Positions 43,344 to 52,341 of a stretch of 64,000 bases of DNA are shown piece after piece; position 1 is the stretch's first letter, and the number at the start of each line of letters is the position of its first letter. The notes beneath the pieces were generated by a model. It was not told the origin of the DNA. It worked only from the letters and a program-made list of their open reading frames with translations, and searched no databases. Origin of the DNA: Fidelibacterota bacterium UBA6531 (GTDB taxonomy: Bacteria; Fidelibacterota; Marinisomatia; Marinisomatales; TCS55); the NCBI GenBank assembly GCA_002436185.1, contig DJKX01000040.1, forward strand, positions 75,705 through 139,704, read 5' to 3'. Position numbers and translations under genes: made by a program.

Positions 43344-45628
43344 AGAGCACCATTCTCATCTGTGCGATGAATAAGAATATTTCGCTCCTTCAACCTTTCC
43401 ATGACAATTGATGAGGGATGACTGAATTTATTTTTCCTGCCAACTGAAACGACAGCTATATTCGGTTGAATGAAATCCAACAAGGATGCTGTTGTACTTG
43501 TGATTGATCCATGATGAGCAACTTTTAATACGTTTACTTTTAGCATATTTTCATATGATAACAAAAATTGATCACCTTCATGTTCAAGGTCTCCTGTAAA
43601 TAATACGCTGGTTGCTCCATAGGATAATTTAAATACAATACTTGCATTATTTACATTATGCTCTGAAACTGCAAAAATAGAATCAGGGGCAAAAAATTCG
43701 ACGAATACGTTATCTGATAATTTCATCACTTGTCCCTGATGTGGATGTATTATGTGAACTTCATTACTTTCTGCTCTGCTTATAATTGTATTATATGTCC
43801 ATGATTTATACGGAATAAATGAATCCCAAACTGTATCTATTTTAACTTCATTAATTAGAGAAACTAATCCGCCAATATGATCACTATGAGGATGACTCAT
43901 TACAACCCAATCAAGCTTTTCTATATTTAAATATTTCAAAACAGGCAGGACAATTTCATTTCCCATATCTTCATATTGATTTCGCTGTCCTGCATCAATT
44001 AACATTGTTTTATCATTGGGTAAAATAATAACAGCTGCATCTCCTTGGCCAACATCCATAAAAATTATATCCATCTTCTTTTCATCCATTACCCATTTCC
44101 AAATAAGCAAATTGCTTACAAACAGTATACTTATCATTCCATATTTTCTTTTTTGAATATTACAAAGCATCACGATAGAAAAAATAATCATAAAATATAG
44201 CAATATGTGAAAAGGTGAGAATGTCAATTGGATCGAACTGTATTTTAAATTGGAGAAATAATACGTCATGAACGTAATAATTTTTGCTATCAACCAAGCA
44301 GTATTTCCAAGAGCAATACCAATACCAGGTATCCAACTTAAAAATAAAATAGCAAAGCCAATTCCTACTAGCAGCCCTATTAATGGGACAATGAATACAT
44401 TGGCGATCAGCGCTATAATAGGAATTTTCCCGAATACAAATGACGTTAATGGTAATGTCCCTATTTGAGCAGCAAATGAAACCAGAAATAATCCCCAAAT
44501 AAATCGTACACTACTATTTTGAATATTATTAACTCTGATTTTTTCTGGAAGTGTTTCATTCAGCCAATTATAAAAGAATACGATTGAAATTACCGCAAGA
44601 AAACTCAATTGAAATCCCAGATCAAAAAGGTCCAAAGGGTTAAAACACAGAATAATAAACCCGGCGACAGCAATAATATTCCAGATATTAACTTGTCGAT
44701 TCACAACAGGCGCCAATATATAAAGACCGGCCATAATAGATGCCCGAACAACACTGGCTTTGCTTCCAGTAATCATAACAAAAATACATAATCCTAAAAT
44801 AACAATTATCCTATCCCATCCCCATGGAAGACGAAGCATATTTTTTAGTAAAAGTAAAATGATGAGTACATAACCTACATGTAGTCCGGAAACTGCCAAC
44901 ACATGAATTACACCTGTCTCTGCAAACGAATCTCTTATGGAGGGTTCTATATCTGATTTGTCTCCTAATATCAATGCACTCAATAAATTACCGGCAACAC
45001 CCGGTGCATAATTATTAAAGTAATTTCTTATTTTATCACGAACTGCACCTATGAATTTATTTAATTGAAATGCATCATTTTTATCAATGTGAATGACATA
45101 ATGATCATCGGCAAATATCCATCCATATAAATTCTGACGATTATAGTAATTCAAAAAATTGAACTCACCTGGATTACGCACAGCGGCAATTTCTTGGAAT
45201 TTTCCTACGCCTGAAATCGTATCACCGATTTCACAAAACAACTGCTTTTTATTAAAAAACCAAACATCTATATCATGATGTTCATTTAGTGAAATTTTAT
45301 ATTTAAATCCCTTTTCCGTTGATTGTATTTCCATGACCTCACTACTGAATGAAATCGTAGTTTCGTGTAATTCATTCGCATTTGATTGTTTTGAATTCAT
45401 TTCTGATATTTCGTGAAACATCATCTGCCAGCCAAATGAAGAAGTGCAAAACAAAATTCCACTTATAAAATATATATCTCGTTTTATAAATAATAGCCCA
45501 ATTCCTAAAGCAGTAATGAATAACGGAATTATAATTGAAATTTCAGTTCCCCCAAACATCAATCCAATTATAAATGAAACTGAAATATATATGAGTGGAT
45601 TATTTTTGAAAATATTAATAAATGTCAT
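43295..45628 (-). CDS. comEC: ComEC/Rec2 DNA-uptake channel protein
   Basis: A 777-residue inner-membrane protein for DNA internalisation during transformation. N-terminal hydrophobic segments and a DUF4131-type OB domain come first. The Competence domain follows with HVLAVSGLHVGYVL and multiple helices (about 215-480). A C-terminal metallo-beta-lactamase fold carries DVGQGDAAVI and SHPHSDHIGG (about 570-580). The full set of domains suggests natural competence is possible. Confidence 0.94.
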   Translation of the reverse strand: MTFINIFKNNPLIYISVSFIIGLMFGGTEISIIIPLFITALGIGLLFIKRDIYFISGILFCTSSFGWQMMFHEISEMNSKQSNANELHETTISFSSEVMEIQSTEKGFKYKISLNEHHDIDVWFFNKKQLFCEIGDTISGVGKFQEIAAVRNPGEFNFLNYYNRQNLYGWIFADDHYVIHIDKNDAFQLNKFIGAVRDKIRNYFNNYAPGVAGNLLSALILGDKSDIEPSIRDSFAETGVIHVLAVSGLHVGYVLIILLLLKNMLRLPWGWDRIIVILGLCIFVMITGSKASVVRASIMAGLYILAPVVNRQVNIWNIIAVAGFIILCFNPLDLFDLGFQLSFLAVISIVFFYNWLNETLPEKIRVNNIQNSSVRFIWGLFLVSFAAQIGTLPLTSFVFGKIPIIALIANVFIVPLIGLLVGIGFAILFLSWIPGIGIALGNTAWLIAKIITFMTYYFSNLKYSSIQLTFSPFHILLYFMIIFSIVMLCNIQKRKYGMISILFVSNLLIWKWVMDEKKMDIIFMDVGQGDAAVIILPNDKTMLIDAGQRNQYEDMGNEIVLPVLKYLNIEKLDWVVMSHPHSDHIGGLVSLINEVKIDTVWDSFIPYKSWTYNTIISRAESNEVHIIHPHQGQVMKLSDNVFVEFFAPDSIFAVSEHNVNNASIVFKLSYGATSVLFTGDLEHEGDQFLLSYENMLKVNVLKVAHHGSITSTTASLLDFIQPNIAVVSVGRKNKFSHPSSIVMERLKERNILIHRTDENGALWLRSDGVTFTEVLWK

Positions 45629-45726
45629 TTTGTTTATAATTTTAATTAATTAACGTAAAAGCCGTTTGCCACTCTGGAAATAGTCATGTAAACTTGGCAT
45701 CAAATTTTAATCAAATCAAGGTAACT

Positions 45727-45939
45727 ATGAATAGATCAAAAGCAGGAATTATATCTTTCGCAATCATCCTAACATTATTAGTGTTATTTGGAACAGAATT
45801 TTTCGAAGGCGTGTGGTCATTTCCATCCTTTTCGCCCATTCCGCTCATGATTATCGCATTAGTGGGAACCGGCATTTATTCGACTATCCGACTTGGATTT
45901 CCTCAACTTCGTTATTTAAAAGCATTTAACTCAGGTTAA
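45727..45939 (+). CDS. Short membrane protein resembling the start of AGCS symporters
   Basis: A 70-residue frame from ATG 45727 (AAGGT upstream; TTG 45694 would extend it by 11). It has two hydrophobic stretches. Its last 30 residues (PLMIIALVGTGIYSTIRLGF, then PQLRYLKAFNSG) resemble residues 16-45 of the symporter encoded 94 bases downstream (LGTGLFTSF, RLTHLKYFKHAIALISG). It is either a remnant of a second AGCS gene or a small protein of that origin. A TTGCCA/TAAACT pair with 17-base spacing at 45666-45694 could be its promoter. Confidence 0.5.
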   Translation: MNRSKAGIISFAIILTLLVLFGTEFFEGVWSFPSFSPIPLMIIALVGTGIYSTIRLGFPQLRYLKAFNSG

Positions 45940-45974
45940 CAACTTAATAAAATAGAGTATAAATGATATAAGTT

Positions 45975-46018
45975 TTTACTATCTTTAAACCCTTTATAAG
46001 GCATAATCAGGTAGTAAA
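45975..46018 (+). promoter_or_regulatory. Nested hairpins in the leader of the AGCS symporter gene
   Basis: TTTACTATC pairs with GGTAGTAAA (one G-U pair), and inside it CCTT-TAT-AAGG forms a second small hairpin. The structure lies 27 bases before the symporter start. No glycine riboswitch or other known core is visible, so a function is not assigned. Confidence 0.4.
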
Positions 46019-46045
46019 TCCGATCTTTTATAAATGGAGAATTAT

Positions 46046-47398
46046 ATGGAAAATATCCTTTCGTCTATCAACAGCTTTGCTTGGGGACCAGTTACAATAG
46101 TTCTGATCCTAGGCACAGGACTTTTCACAAGCTTTATCTTACGCTTAACACACTTAAAGTACTTCAAACATGCCATTGCATTGATATCAGGTAAGTTTGA
46201 CAAAAAAGAAGACAAAGGTGAGATAACCCACTTCCAGGCTTTAAGTGCAGCACTATCTGCAACTATAGGTACGGGAAATATTGCCGGAGTAGGAACAGCA
46301 ATTGCAGTAGGAGGTCCAGGTGCCGTTTTTTGGATGTGGATCACAGCTATATTTGGCATGGGCTTAAAATACTCCGAGTGCCTCTTATCGATTAAATACC
46401 GTCATATCGACGAAGATGGAGTCGCATCTGGAGGCCCCATGTACTATTTAGAAAAAGGTCTGGGCCAAAAATGGCTAGCTATTCTATTTGCCGCTTTTGC
46501 AGTGATCGCTTCTTTTGGCATTGGTAATATGGTTCAAGCCAATTCAGTGGCGGAACCTATCCTAACCCATTTCAATATACCAAAACTAGCAACTGGTATA
46601 ATAATTGCCTTAGTGGTATTCTTAGTCATCGTGGGGGGAATAAAACGCATTGGAAGCTTTGCCAGTAAGATCGTCCCTTTCATGGCAGTCTTCTATGTAT
46701 TGGGTGCATTAATCGTTATCTTTATGAACATTTCAGAGATACCTGCTGCTTTAGCGCTTATAGTAAAAAGTGCTTTCACACCATCATCAGCAGCTGGGGG
46801 ATTTGCCGGAGCTGCCGTAGCTCAAGCTATCCGTATGGGCGTTGCTCGTGGAATCTTTTCCAATGAAGCTGGTTTAGGAAGTGCACCCATAGCACATGGT
46901 GCTGCAAAAACTGAAGAACCTGTAAGAGAAGGTCTAGTTGCCATGCTAGGTCCTTTCATCGACACTTTAGTAATCTGTACAATGACTGCTTTGGTTATAA
47001 TCGTCACCGGGGCGTATACCGTTGAAGGTGGACTAAGTGGTAGTAACCTTACTGCCAAGGCCTTTAGCATGGGGATCTCATCTATTGGTGGTTATATCGT
47101 CGCTATCGGCATCATCTTCTTTGCTTTTTCAACTATAGTAAGTTGGTCCTACTATGGAGATCGGAGTATTTCTTATCTGATTGGGAAAAAAGCAGTTCTA
47201 CCCTATAGGATTATTTACTGTTTAATTATCCCTGTGGGAGCCACCACAAAGCTTAGCACCGTTTGGACCATCTCTGATATTTTTAATGCATTCATGGCTT
47301 TTCCTAACTTAGTTGGTCTACTGCTTCTTAGTCCGGTAGTAGTAAAGGCTACTAAAGAGTATTTCAGTAACTCTGATAACCTAAAGCCTAATAACTAG
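46046..47398 (+). CDS. Sodium:alanine/glycine symporter (AGCS family)
   Basis: A Na+-coupled amino acid importer of about 450 residues with roughly ten membrane helices. Family marks are the FQALSAALSATIGTGNIAGVGTA segment (about 72-94), GGPGAVFWMW, YRHIDEDGVASGGPMYYLE, and the FSNEAGLGSAPIAH motif. The start is taken as ATG 46046, six bases after GGAG; ATG 46034 lies on the ribosome site itself. The codon pattern looks like that of its neighbours. It sits in a short plus-strand island with suhB. Confidence 0.95.
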   Translation: MENILSSINSFAWGPVTIVLILGTGLFTSFILRLTHLKYFKHAIALISGKFDKKEDKGEITHFQALSAALSATIGTGNIAGVGTAIAVGGPGAVFWMWITAIFGMGLKYSECLLSIKYRHIDEDGVASGGPMYYLEKGLGQKWLAILFAAFAVIASFGIGNMVQANSVAEPILTHFNIPKLATGIIIALVVFLVIVGGIKRIGSFASKIVPFMAVFYVLGALIVIFMNISEIPAALALIVKSAFTPSSAAGGFAGAAVAQAIRMGVARGIFSNEAGLGSAPIAHGAAKTEEPVREGLVAMLGPFIDTLVICTMTALVIIVTGAYTVEGGLSGSNLTAKAFSMGISSIGGYIVAIGIIFFAFSTIVSWSYYGDRSISYLIGKKAVLPYRIIYCLIIPVGATTKLSTVWTISDIFNAFMAFPNLVGLLLLSPVVVKATKEYFSNSDNLKPNN

Positions 47399-47441
47399 AG
47401 AAATCTCAAAAACTGAATATATTGCGATTGCTTTTGCGGCA

Positions 47442-47491
47442 TTAAAGGGAATGACGAAAGATTATTTCTCGCAGGAACACATTCCCTTTAA
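47442..47491. repeat. 12-bp perfect inverted repeat upstream of suhB
   Basis: TTAAAGGGAATG (47442-47453) and CATTCCCTTTAA (47480-47491) are exact complements, 26 bases apart. The pair fills the gap between the AGCS symporter gene and suhB, and the right arm ends 16 bases before the suhB ATG. No T-run follows, so it is not a standard terminator. Confidence 0.5.
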
Positions 47492-47507
47492 GAACTGATG
47501 ATATCGA

Positions 47508-48284
47508 ATGGATCCAACACACCTTCTGGAAGTAGCTGCTGATGCTGCACAGGGTGCTTCTGATATAATTCTAAAGGCCTCAAAAAAGTCTAAAATTGCT
47601 GATCATAAAGGTCGAACAGACCTGGTTACCAATACAGATAAAGAGTCTGAAAAATTTATCTGCGATAAAATCAGAGAAGTGTTTCCTGATCATGGATTTT
47701 TAGCAGAGGAATCGGGATCTTCTTTACCTGAAGCAGAGTATCGATGGATCATTGATCCTTTAGACGGTACAACGAATTTTGTACATGATTATCCTTCTTT
47801 CGGTGTTTCAATAGGTATTTTGAAAAATGAAGAACCTATAGTTGCGTGTGTGGTCGAACTGCCAGTAAGAAATATATATACTGCTATCAAAGGGCAAGGT
47901 GCATTCTGCAATAATGTAGCCATATCTGTATCAGACGTTGATGACCTTGAAAAGTCACTTTATGTAACAGGATTTGGTTATGAGCATGGTGAACGGTGGG
48001 AGCGAAATATGATCCTTTTTAAACGATTCACAGTTATAGGTCAAGGTGTGAGAAGACTTGGAGCTGCAGCCGTAGATCTATGCCACATTGCCAGTGGGAA
48101 AGTGGACGGCTTTTGGGAATTTGATTTGCACCCTTGGGATACAGCAGCGGGCATATTGATCGTAAAAGAAGCTGGTGGAATGGTCACGAATATGGACGGT
48201 TCAACATATTCTATATTTAACAATGAAATATTGGCAACGAATGGCTTGATCCATCAAAAGATGGTAGACCAGCTCAAAGATTGA
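47508..48284 (+). CDS. suhB: Inositol monophosphatase family protein
   Basis: A 258-residue Mg2+-dependent sugar phosphatase. The metal-binding motifs are LAEESG (Glu near 65), IDPLDGTTNFVHDYP (about 82-96) and the C-terminal HPWDTAAGILIVKEAGG. The first residues (LEVAADAAQGASDIILKASK) also match. SuhB-type enzymes hydrolyse myo-inositol-1-phosphate and, in some bacteria, act in ribosome synthesis with NusA; which applies here cannot be told. It converges with the PurL-like gene, stop codons almost touching. Confidence 0.92.
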   Translation: MDPTHLLEVAADAAQGASDIILKASKKSKIADHKGRTDLVTNTDKESEKFICDKIREVFPDHGFLAEESGSSLPEAEYRWIIDPLDGTTNFVHDYPSFGVSIGILKNEEPIVACVVELPVRNIYTAIKGQGAFCNNVAISVSDVDDLEKSLYVTGFGYEHGERWERNMILFKRFTVIGQGVRRLGAAAVDLCHIASGKVDGFWEFDLHPWDTAAGILIVKEAGGMVTNMDGSTYSIFNNEILATNGLIHQKMVDQLKD

Positions 48285-50024
48285 TCAAAGTTTTTTCCGG
48301 TCTATATTGACCACATCATTGAACTTGAACCGGTTATCATTGGTTACCCTGCCAATTGTTGTTGACGGTACACCAATGGTCATGCAAATGCGCTCAAATT
48401 CCATAAGATCTTTTTCACCAATTGACACAACAACCATACCTTGGGTTTCACCAAAAAGCATTTCATCTTCTTTTAATTTCCTAGAGAGGTGAATCCGTGC
48501 ACCGATTCCATTTTCGGCATATTGCAGGGACTTTACCAATGATACTGCTAACCCTCCATTAGAAATATTAACAGCAGATTTAATCAATCCGATCTGAATG
48601 CCTTGTAAAACTGTTTCCTGGACCCGAATTTCCATTTGTAAATCCACAGACGGAATTGAACCACTTTTTTGCTTCTGAATCTTTTCCTGATAAACACTAC
48701 TGTTTAATTCACCTCGATGACTGCCTAGCATGGTAATGAAATCGTTTTCACTAAGGAATGATTCATTAACCGTAGGCGAATTATTATATCGCTTTCCCAC
48801 GGCACATAGTTCTAAACTGGGATGATTTTTATTATTACACGTTATTATTGGGCGAAACATTTCGGTGCGTAATATCTGACACGCTTCAGAAACACCCATA
48901 AACAATTCCTGCATATACCATACGTGATCATTTTTTTGCATATTATCACCGTGCATAACCAATGCTATTCCGACAGGTTTGTAGCCCCTACACACTAATT
49001 GTCTTGCTGCATTCGATGCAGAAATACGGCTACTGGTTTTAAGATCTTTTTTCAGCAAATGAATATTGTCCGGAATACTTACAGCAAAATCATTTTTCCC
49101 GGGTATGAGTGAAAAAGTCCCAATTGCTTCCTTTTGGGGTTTAAATACTGACCATTTCTGTTTATTAATTATCTTCCAAACTTCCAGAACGTGATTAGAG
49201 TAATTTTTCAGTTCTTTAATATTTTTCAGTTTGTCCTTTTTAATTTCTTTCTGTATGGTCGGTAAAATGGTCGATTTTGGAGGGGCTGAAATATTCAAAA
49301 CGGACAAAGGTAAATTTGCTTTAGTTTTTTTGCGAACAGATACAGACAAAAATTGAACAGACTTCAAGTTGCCTAAATGCAAACAGGATTGACTATGTTT
49401 CCTGCAGATTCCTTTAACTTTTCCTGAAAATTTCCAATCTGCAACGATCAAAACACCGTGGGTATTTTTATCAGAAAAAATTGCAATTTTGGATACAGAA
49501 GACAAATGTAAATCCAATCCGTATTTATTATTTGAAATTGAATTTAAATTATTTCCCAGTGAGGAAGGATCGACTTGTTTGACGATAACAGTATCCAAGT
49601 CCATTATATCTCTACACGCTGTTATTAATTTTTTACTGTCTTGAAGAAAAAATAGGTGTTCATTCCCAGAAATAAATGATTTTTGTTGATTAGAATTTTC
49701 AATAATCGCGAATGAAATTTTGGACTGTTTAGTCTGATATTTCAGAGAAGGTTTTGTTCCAAATACCGTGCATGGTCTTAAGGCTGACGAGGAAGTAATG
49801 GAGCCTTTGCTTTCTAATCCCACCACCAACTGCGTTTTTTCATCGACCATTAAATCGCTCTTACTTTGATCGAGGATTTTATTAATTCCGGGAATTGGAT
49901 TATTCAAATACTGTGAATAATAAATGTGTTTTATGAGATCAGATTCAAAACCAGTCGGTTTTCGTCCCAATATTTGAATGATGGCTTGATCATTAATGGA
50001 AAATTGATCCATATTTATTAGCAT
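48285..50024 (-). CDS. Degenerate PurL (FGAM synthase) paralogue, probably without PurL activity
   Basis: A 579-residue protein with the fold order of the small-type PurL ATPase domain. The N-terminal ILGRKPT and the middle GLDLHLSSVSKIAIFSD match. The C-terminal ASNAARQLVCRGYKPVGIALVMHG, AVNISNGGLAVSLVKSL and LFGETQGMVVVS match family landmarks. The catalytic landmarks do not: the WSEHCSYK motif is replaced by IKHIYYSQYL, and ESHNHPS by ESKGSIT. It is also shorter than standard PurL (about 740 residues) and has a Lys-rich stretch near 260-280. AGGAG precedes ATG 50024. Role unknown; a purine-pathway or nucleotide-sensing paralogue is a guess. Confidence 0.75.
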   Translation of the reverse strand: MLINMDQFSINDQAIIQILGRKPTGFESDLIKHIYYSQYLNNPIPGINKILDQSKSDLMVDEKTQLVVGLESKGSITSSSALRPCTVFGTKPSLKYQTKQSKISFAIIENSNQQKSFISGNEHLFFLQDSKKLITACRDIMDLDTVIVKQVDPSSLGNNLNSISNNKYGLDLHLSSVSKIAIFSDKNTHGVLIVADWKFSGKVKGICRKHSQSCLHLGNLKSVQFLSVSVRKKTKANLPLSVLNISAPPKSTILPTIQKEIKKDKLKNIKELKNYSNHVLEVWKIINKQKWSVFKPQKEAIGTFSLIPGKNDFAVSIPDNIHLLKKDLKTSSRISASNAARQLVCRGYKPVGIALVMHGDNMQKNDHVWYMQELFMGVSEACQILRTEMFRPIITCNNKNHPSLELCAVGKRYNNSPTVNESFLSENDFITMLGSHRGELNSSVYQEKIQKQKSGSIPSVDLQMEIRVQETVLQGIQIGLIKSAVNISNGGLAVSLVKSLQYAENGIGARIHLSRKLKEDEMLFGETQGMVVVSIGEKDLMEFERICMTIGVPSTTIGRVTNDNRFKFNDVVNIDRKKL

Positions 50025-50104
50025 GTCGTTAACTCCTGTTCTTGCTCATTATACGCAAACAGGTTCCATCACGAGAAAGGGAATTAAAAAACGAATGTAT
50101 TAAC

Positions 50105-50611
50105 TTAAATCGACCACTTATCGAAGACAATGCTAATCACTCCCCACGTATGTCCTCTCCGTTGCAGATAATTCAAAAGTCTATTTTTCTCTTTTTTTGT
50201 CAGCTTCTGCCCTTTTGTTATTCTTCTTTTTTCTATTAGCCGTTCCACTATTTCTTCTTCAGATGTTTCTTCATACGACTGCTGAATCAACTTTTCAACT
50301 AATTCACTATCTAATTTGTGAGGGATTAATTCACAACGCAGGGCGACAGGCCCGAGTAACCGTGAATTGATTTTATCATGAATAAATGCCCTGGCAAATG
50401 CGGCATCATCCAGGAATTTCTTTTCCTCCAGTTTTTGCATGATACATTCGATTGTGTCTGGATTATACCCTTTTTCACCTAATCGCTTACGCAATTCCGC
50501 TTTGCTTCGCATTCGGTAATTCAATAATGATAGTGCACTATGAAATGCTTTGCGACTATTTTCTTTTTTCTCAAGTTCTTTTAAATAGTTCTCATCCACT
50601 ACACTTCCCAA
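50105..50611 (-). CDS. recX: Regulatory protein RecX
   Basis: A 168-residue helical protein that limits RecA filament growth. Conserved parts are ALSLLNYRMRSKAELRKRLGEKGY and KFLDDAAFARAFIHDKIN, followed by LGPVALRCEL. The start is TTG 50611, or GTG 50599. It follows recA with a terminator-like hairpin between them, the same arrangement that limits recX expression in E. coli. Confidence 0.9.
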   Translation of the reverse strand: MGSVVDENYLKELEKKENSRKAFHSALSLLNYRMRSKAELRKRLGEKGYNPDTIECIMQKLEEKKFLDDAAFARAFIHDKINSRLLGPVALRCELIPHKLDSELVEKLIQQSYEETSEEEIVERLIEKRRITKGQKLTKKEKNRLLNYLQRRGHTWGVISIVFDKWSI

Positions 50612-50633
50612 ATCAAGGTTAACCGAAACAAAA

Positions 50634-50658
50634 ACGTCTTCGGATAGTTCGAAGACGC
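50634..50658 (-). terminator. Terminator between recA and recX
   Basis: On the minus strand GCGTCTTCG and CGAAGACGT form a 9-bp stem around a 7-base loop, followed by TTTTTGTTTC. It lies between the recA stop and the recX start, so recX is probably expressed by read-through. Confidence 0.8.
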
Positions 50659-50723
50659 TTTTATCATCAAAAGTGATTAACCGTTTGGGATGTTTTTTCC
50701 CTCGACGGTTTATAGATTTAATT

Positions 50724-51746
50724 TTACGCTTCAGCTTCTTTTTTCTCTTCCGGGTTCATTCCCAAAAATGATTTTACATCAGCTACCACACTCTCCAGTT
50801 TGTCCGGATTTTTCTTAAGGAATGCTTTTGCATTTTCACGGCCTTGGCCGATCTTTTCATCATTATATGCATACCAAGCACCGGTTTTCTGGATAATTTC
50901 ACCTTCAACTGCTAAATCAATAATATCACCAATATAAGAAATACCTTCACCATACATAATATCGAATTCAGTGGATTTGAATGGCGGAGCTACTTTATTC
51001 TTAACCACTTTCACTCTCACCCGTGAACCTACAAAATCTGTTCCTTCTTTCACGGCTGTAACGCGACGGATTTCCATGCGAACCGATGAATAAAATTTAA
51101 GAGCTCTGCCTCCCGTTGTCGTCTCCGGATTTCCAAACATAACGCCAATTTTTTCCCTGATCTGATTTATGAAAATGATACATGTATCCGTTTTCTTAAC
51201 TGTACCAGTTAATTTGCGCATGGCTTGAGACATGAGTCTGGCGTGAAGGCCTACAAAATGATCGCCCATTTCACCATCTAATTCAGATTTAGGCACAAGA
51301 GCGGCGACAGAATCGATGACTATTACATCGAGTGAATTGCTTCTTATGAGTGTATCCGTAATATCAAGTGCCTGTTCACCAAACGACGGTTGGGAAACGA
51401 TCAATTCAGATGTATTAACACCCAATTTTTTCATATAGTCCGTATCCAATGCGTGTTCCATATCAATGTATGCAGCATAGCCTCCAGCCTTTTGGGCTTC
51501 CGCAACTATGTGCAGTGCTAATGTCGTTTTCCCCGATCCTTCAGGACCATAAATTTCAATAATACGACCTTTAGGAATTCCACCCACACCCAATGCAACA
51601 TCTAATGATAAACACCCAGTGGATATAACATTGTCACGAACTTGAAGTTTTTCACTCTCCAATTGAATAAATAGTTCCTCACCGCGATATTGTTTTTCAA
51701 TTTGTGATTTGGCTAATTCAATTGCTTTGGTACGTTTATCATTCAT
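50724..51746 (-). CDS. recA: Recombinase RecA
   Basis: A 340-residue DNA strand-exchange ATPase and LexA co-protease. It has Walker A GPEGSGKTT, the Walker B region LDVIVIDSVAALVPKSE, loop L1 with MGDHFVGLHARLMSQAMRKL, and loop L2 near GNPETTTGGRALKFYSS. The tail is acidic (MNPEEKKEAEA), as in other RecA proteins. Confidence 0.99.
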   Translation of the reverse strand: MNDKRTKAIELAKSQIEKQYRGEELFIQLESEKLQVRDNVISTGCLSLDVALGVGGIPKGRIIEIYGPEGSGKTTLALHIVAEAQKAGGYAAYIDMEHALDTDYMKKLGVNTSELIVSQPSFGEQALDITDTLIRSNSLDVIVIDSVAALVPKSELDGEMGDHFVGLHARLMSQAMRKLTGTVKKTDTCIIFINQIREKIGVMFGNPETTTGGRALKFYSSVRMEIRRVTAVKEGTDFVGSRVRVKVVKNKVAPPFKSTEFDIMYGEGISYIGDIIDLAVEGEIIQKTGAWYAYNDEKIGQGRENAKAFLKKNPDKLESVVADVKSFLGMNPEEKKEAEA

Positions 51747-51771
51747 GTATAAAACTCACTTTTATGTTGAT

Positions 51772-52341
51772 TTATTTTAAATAATGGGTGTCTAAAATAG
51801 TATATACTGAACCTTTAAAAAAGAGTTCACTGCGCATGAAGTGAATTTTATTTGTCTGCAATTTAATCGGTTCATATTCAGCATTAAGAAAGGATGAAAT
51901 ATCCGGAGTATTCTTTTGCGGATACTTAATTCGTGCTAATGTTAAATGAGGTACATACTCCTTATTTTCTTTTGGATAACCCAAAGGATTTAATGCATCA
52001 TTTATATTATTTACTAAATCTTGTAAAGGAGTTAAATCTCCATTGATGCCAAGCCATAATATCCTAGGTCGCGTTTTTTTTGGAAAACATCCAGTACCTG
52101 ATATTTGAAGTTGTACAGACTTTGAAGATGAAATAATATTTTTTATAGTGTTACTGACCATATCTACATCATCTTCCGGTACATCTCCGATAAACTTCAA
52201 CGTCAAATGAATATTGCCTTTTCGAATCCAATTGACTATAGCGCCATTAGTATTCACAGTATTTTGCAGTTTATCCATTAAAGAATGAACTTCATTAGGG
52301 ACCGGAATGGATAAAAATGTTCGAAGTAATCGTTTACTCAT
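51772..52341 (-). CDS. thpR: RNA 2',3'-cyclic phosphodiesterase (ThpR/LigT)
   Basis: A 189-residue 2H-phosphoesterase that opens 2',3'-cyclic phosphates at RNA ends. Both HxTx motifs are present: HLTLKFIG (about 47-54) and HLTLARIKYP (about 133-142). N-terminal RTFLSIPVPNEV is typical. It overlaps cinA by 8 bases and precedes recA, the common cinA-thpR-recA order. Confidence 0.95.
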   Translation of the reverse strand: MSKRLLRTFLSIPVPNEVHSLMDKLQNTVNTNGAIVNWIRKGNIHLTLKFIGDVPEDDVDMVSNTIKNIISSSKSVQLQISGTGCFPKKTRPRILWLGINGDLTPLQDLVNNINDALNPLGYPKENKEYVPHLTLARIKYPQKNTPDISSFLNAEYEPIKLQTNKIHFMRSELFFKGSVYTILDTHYLK

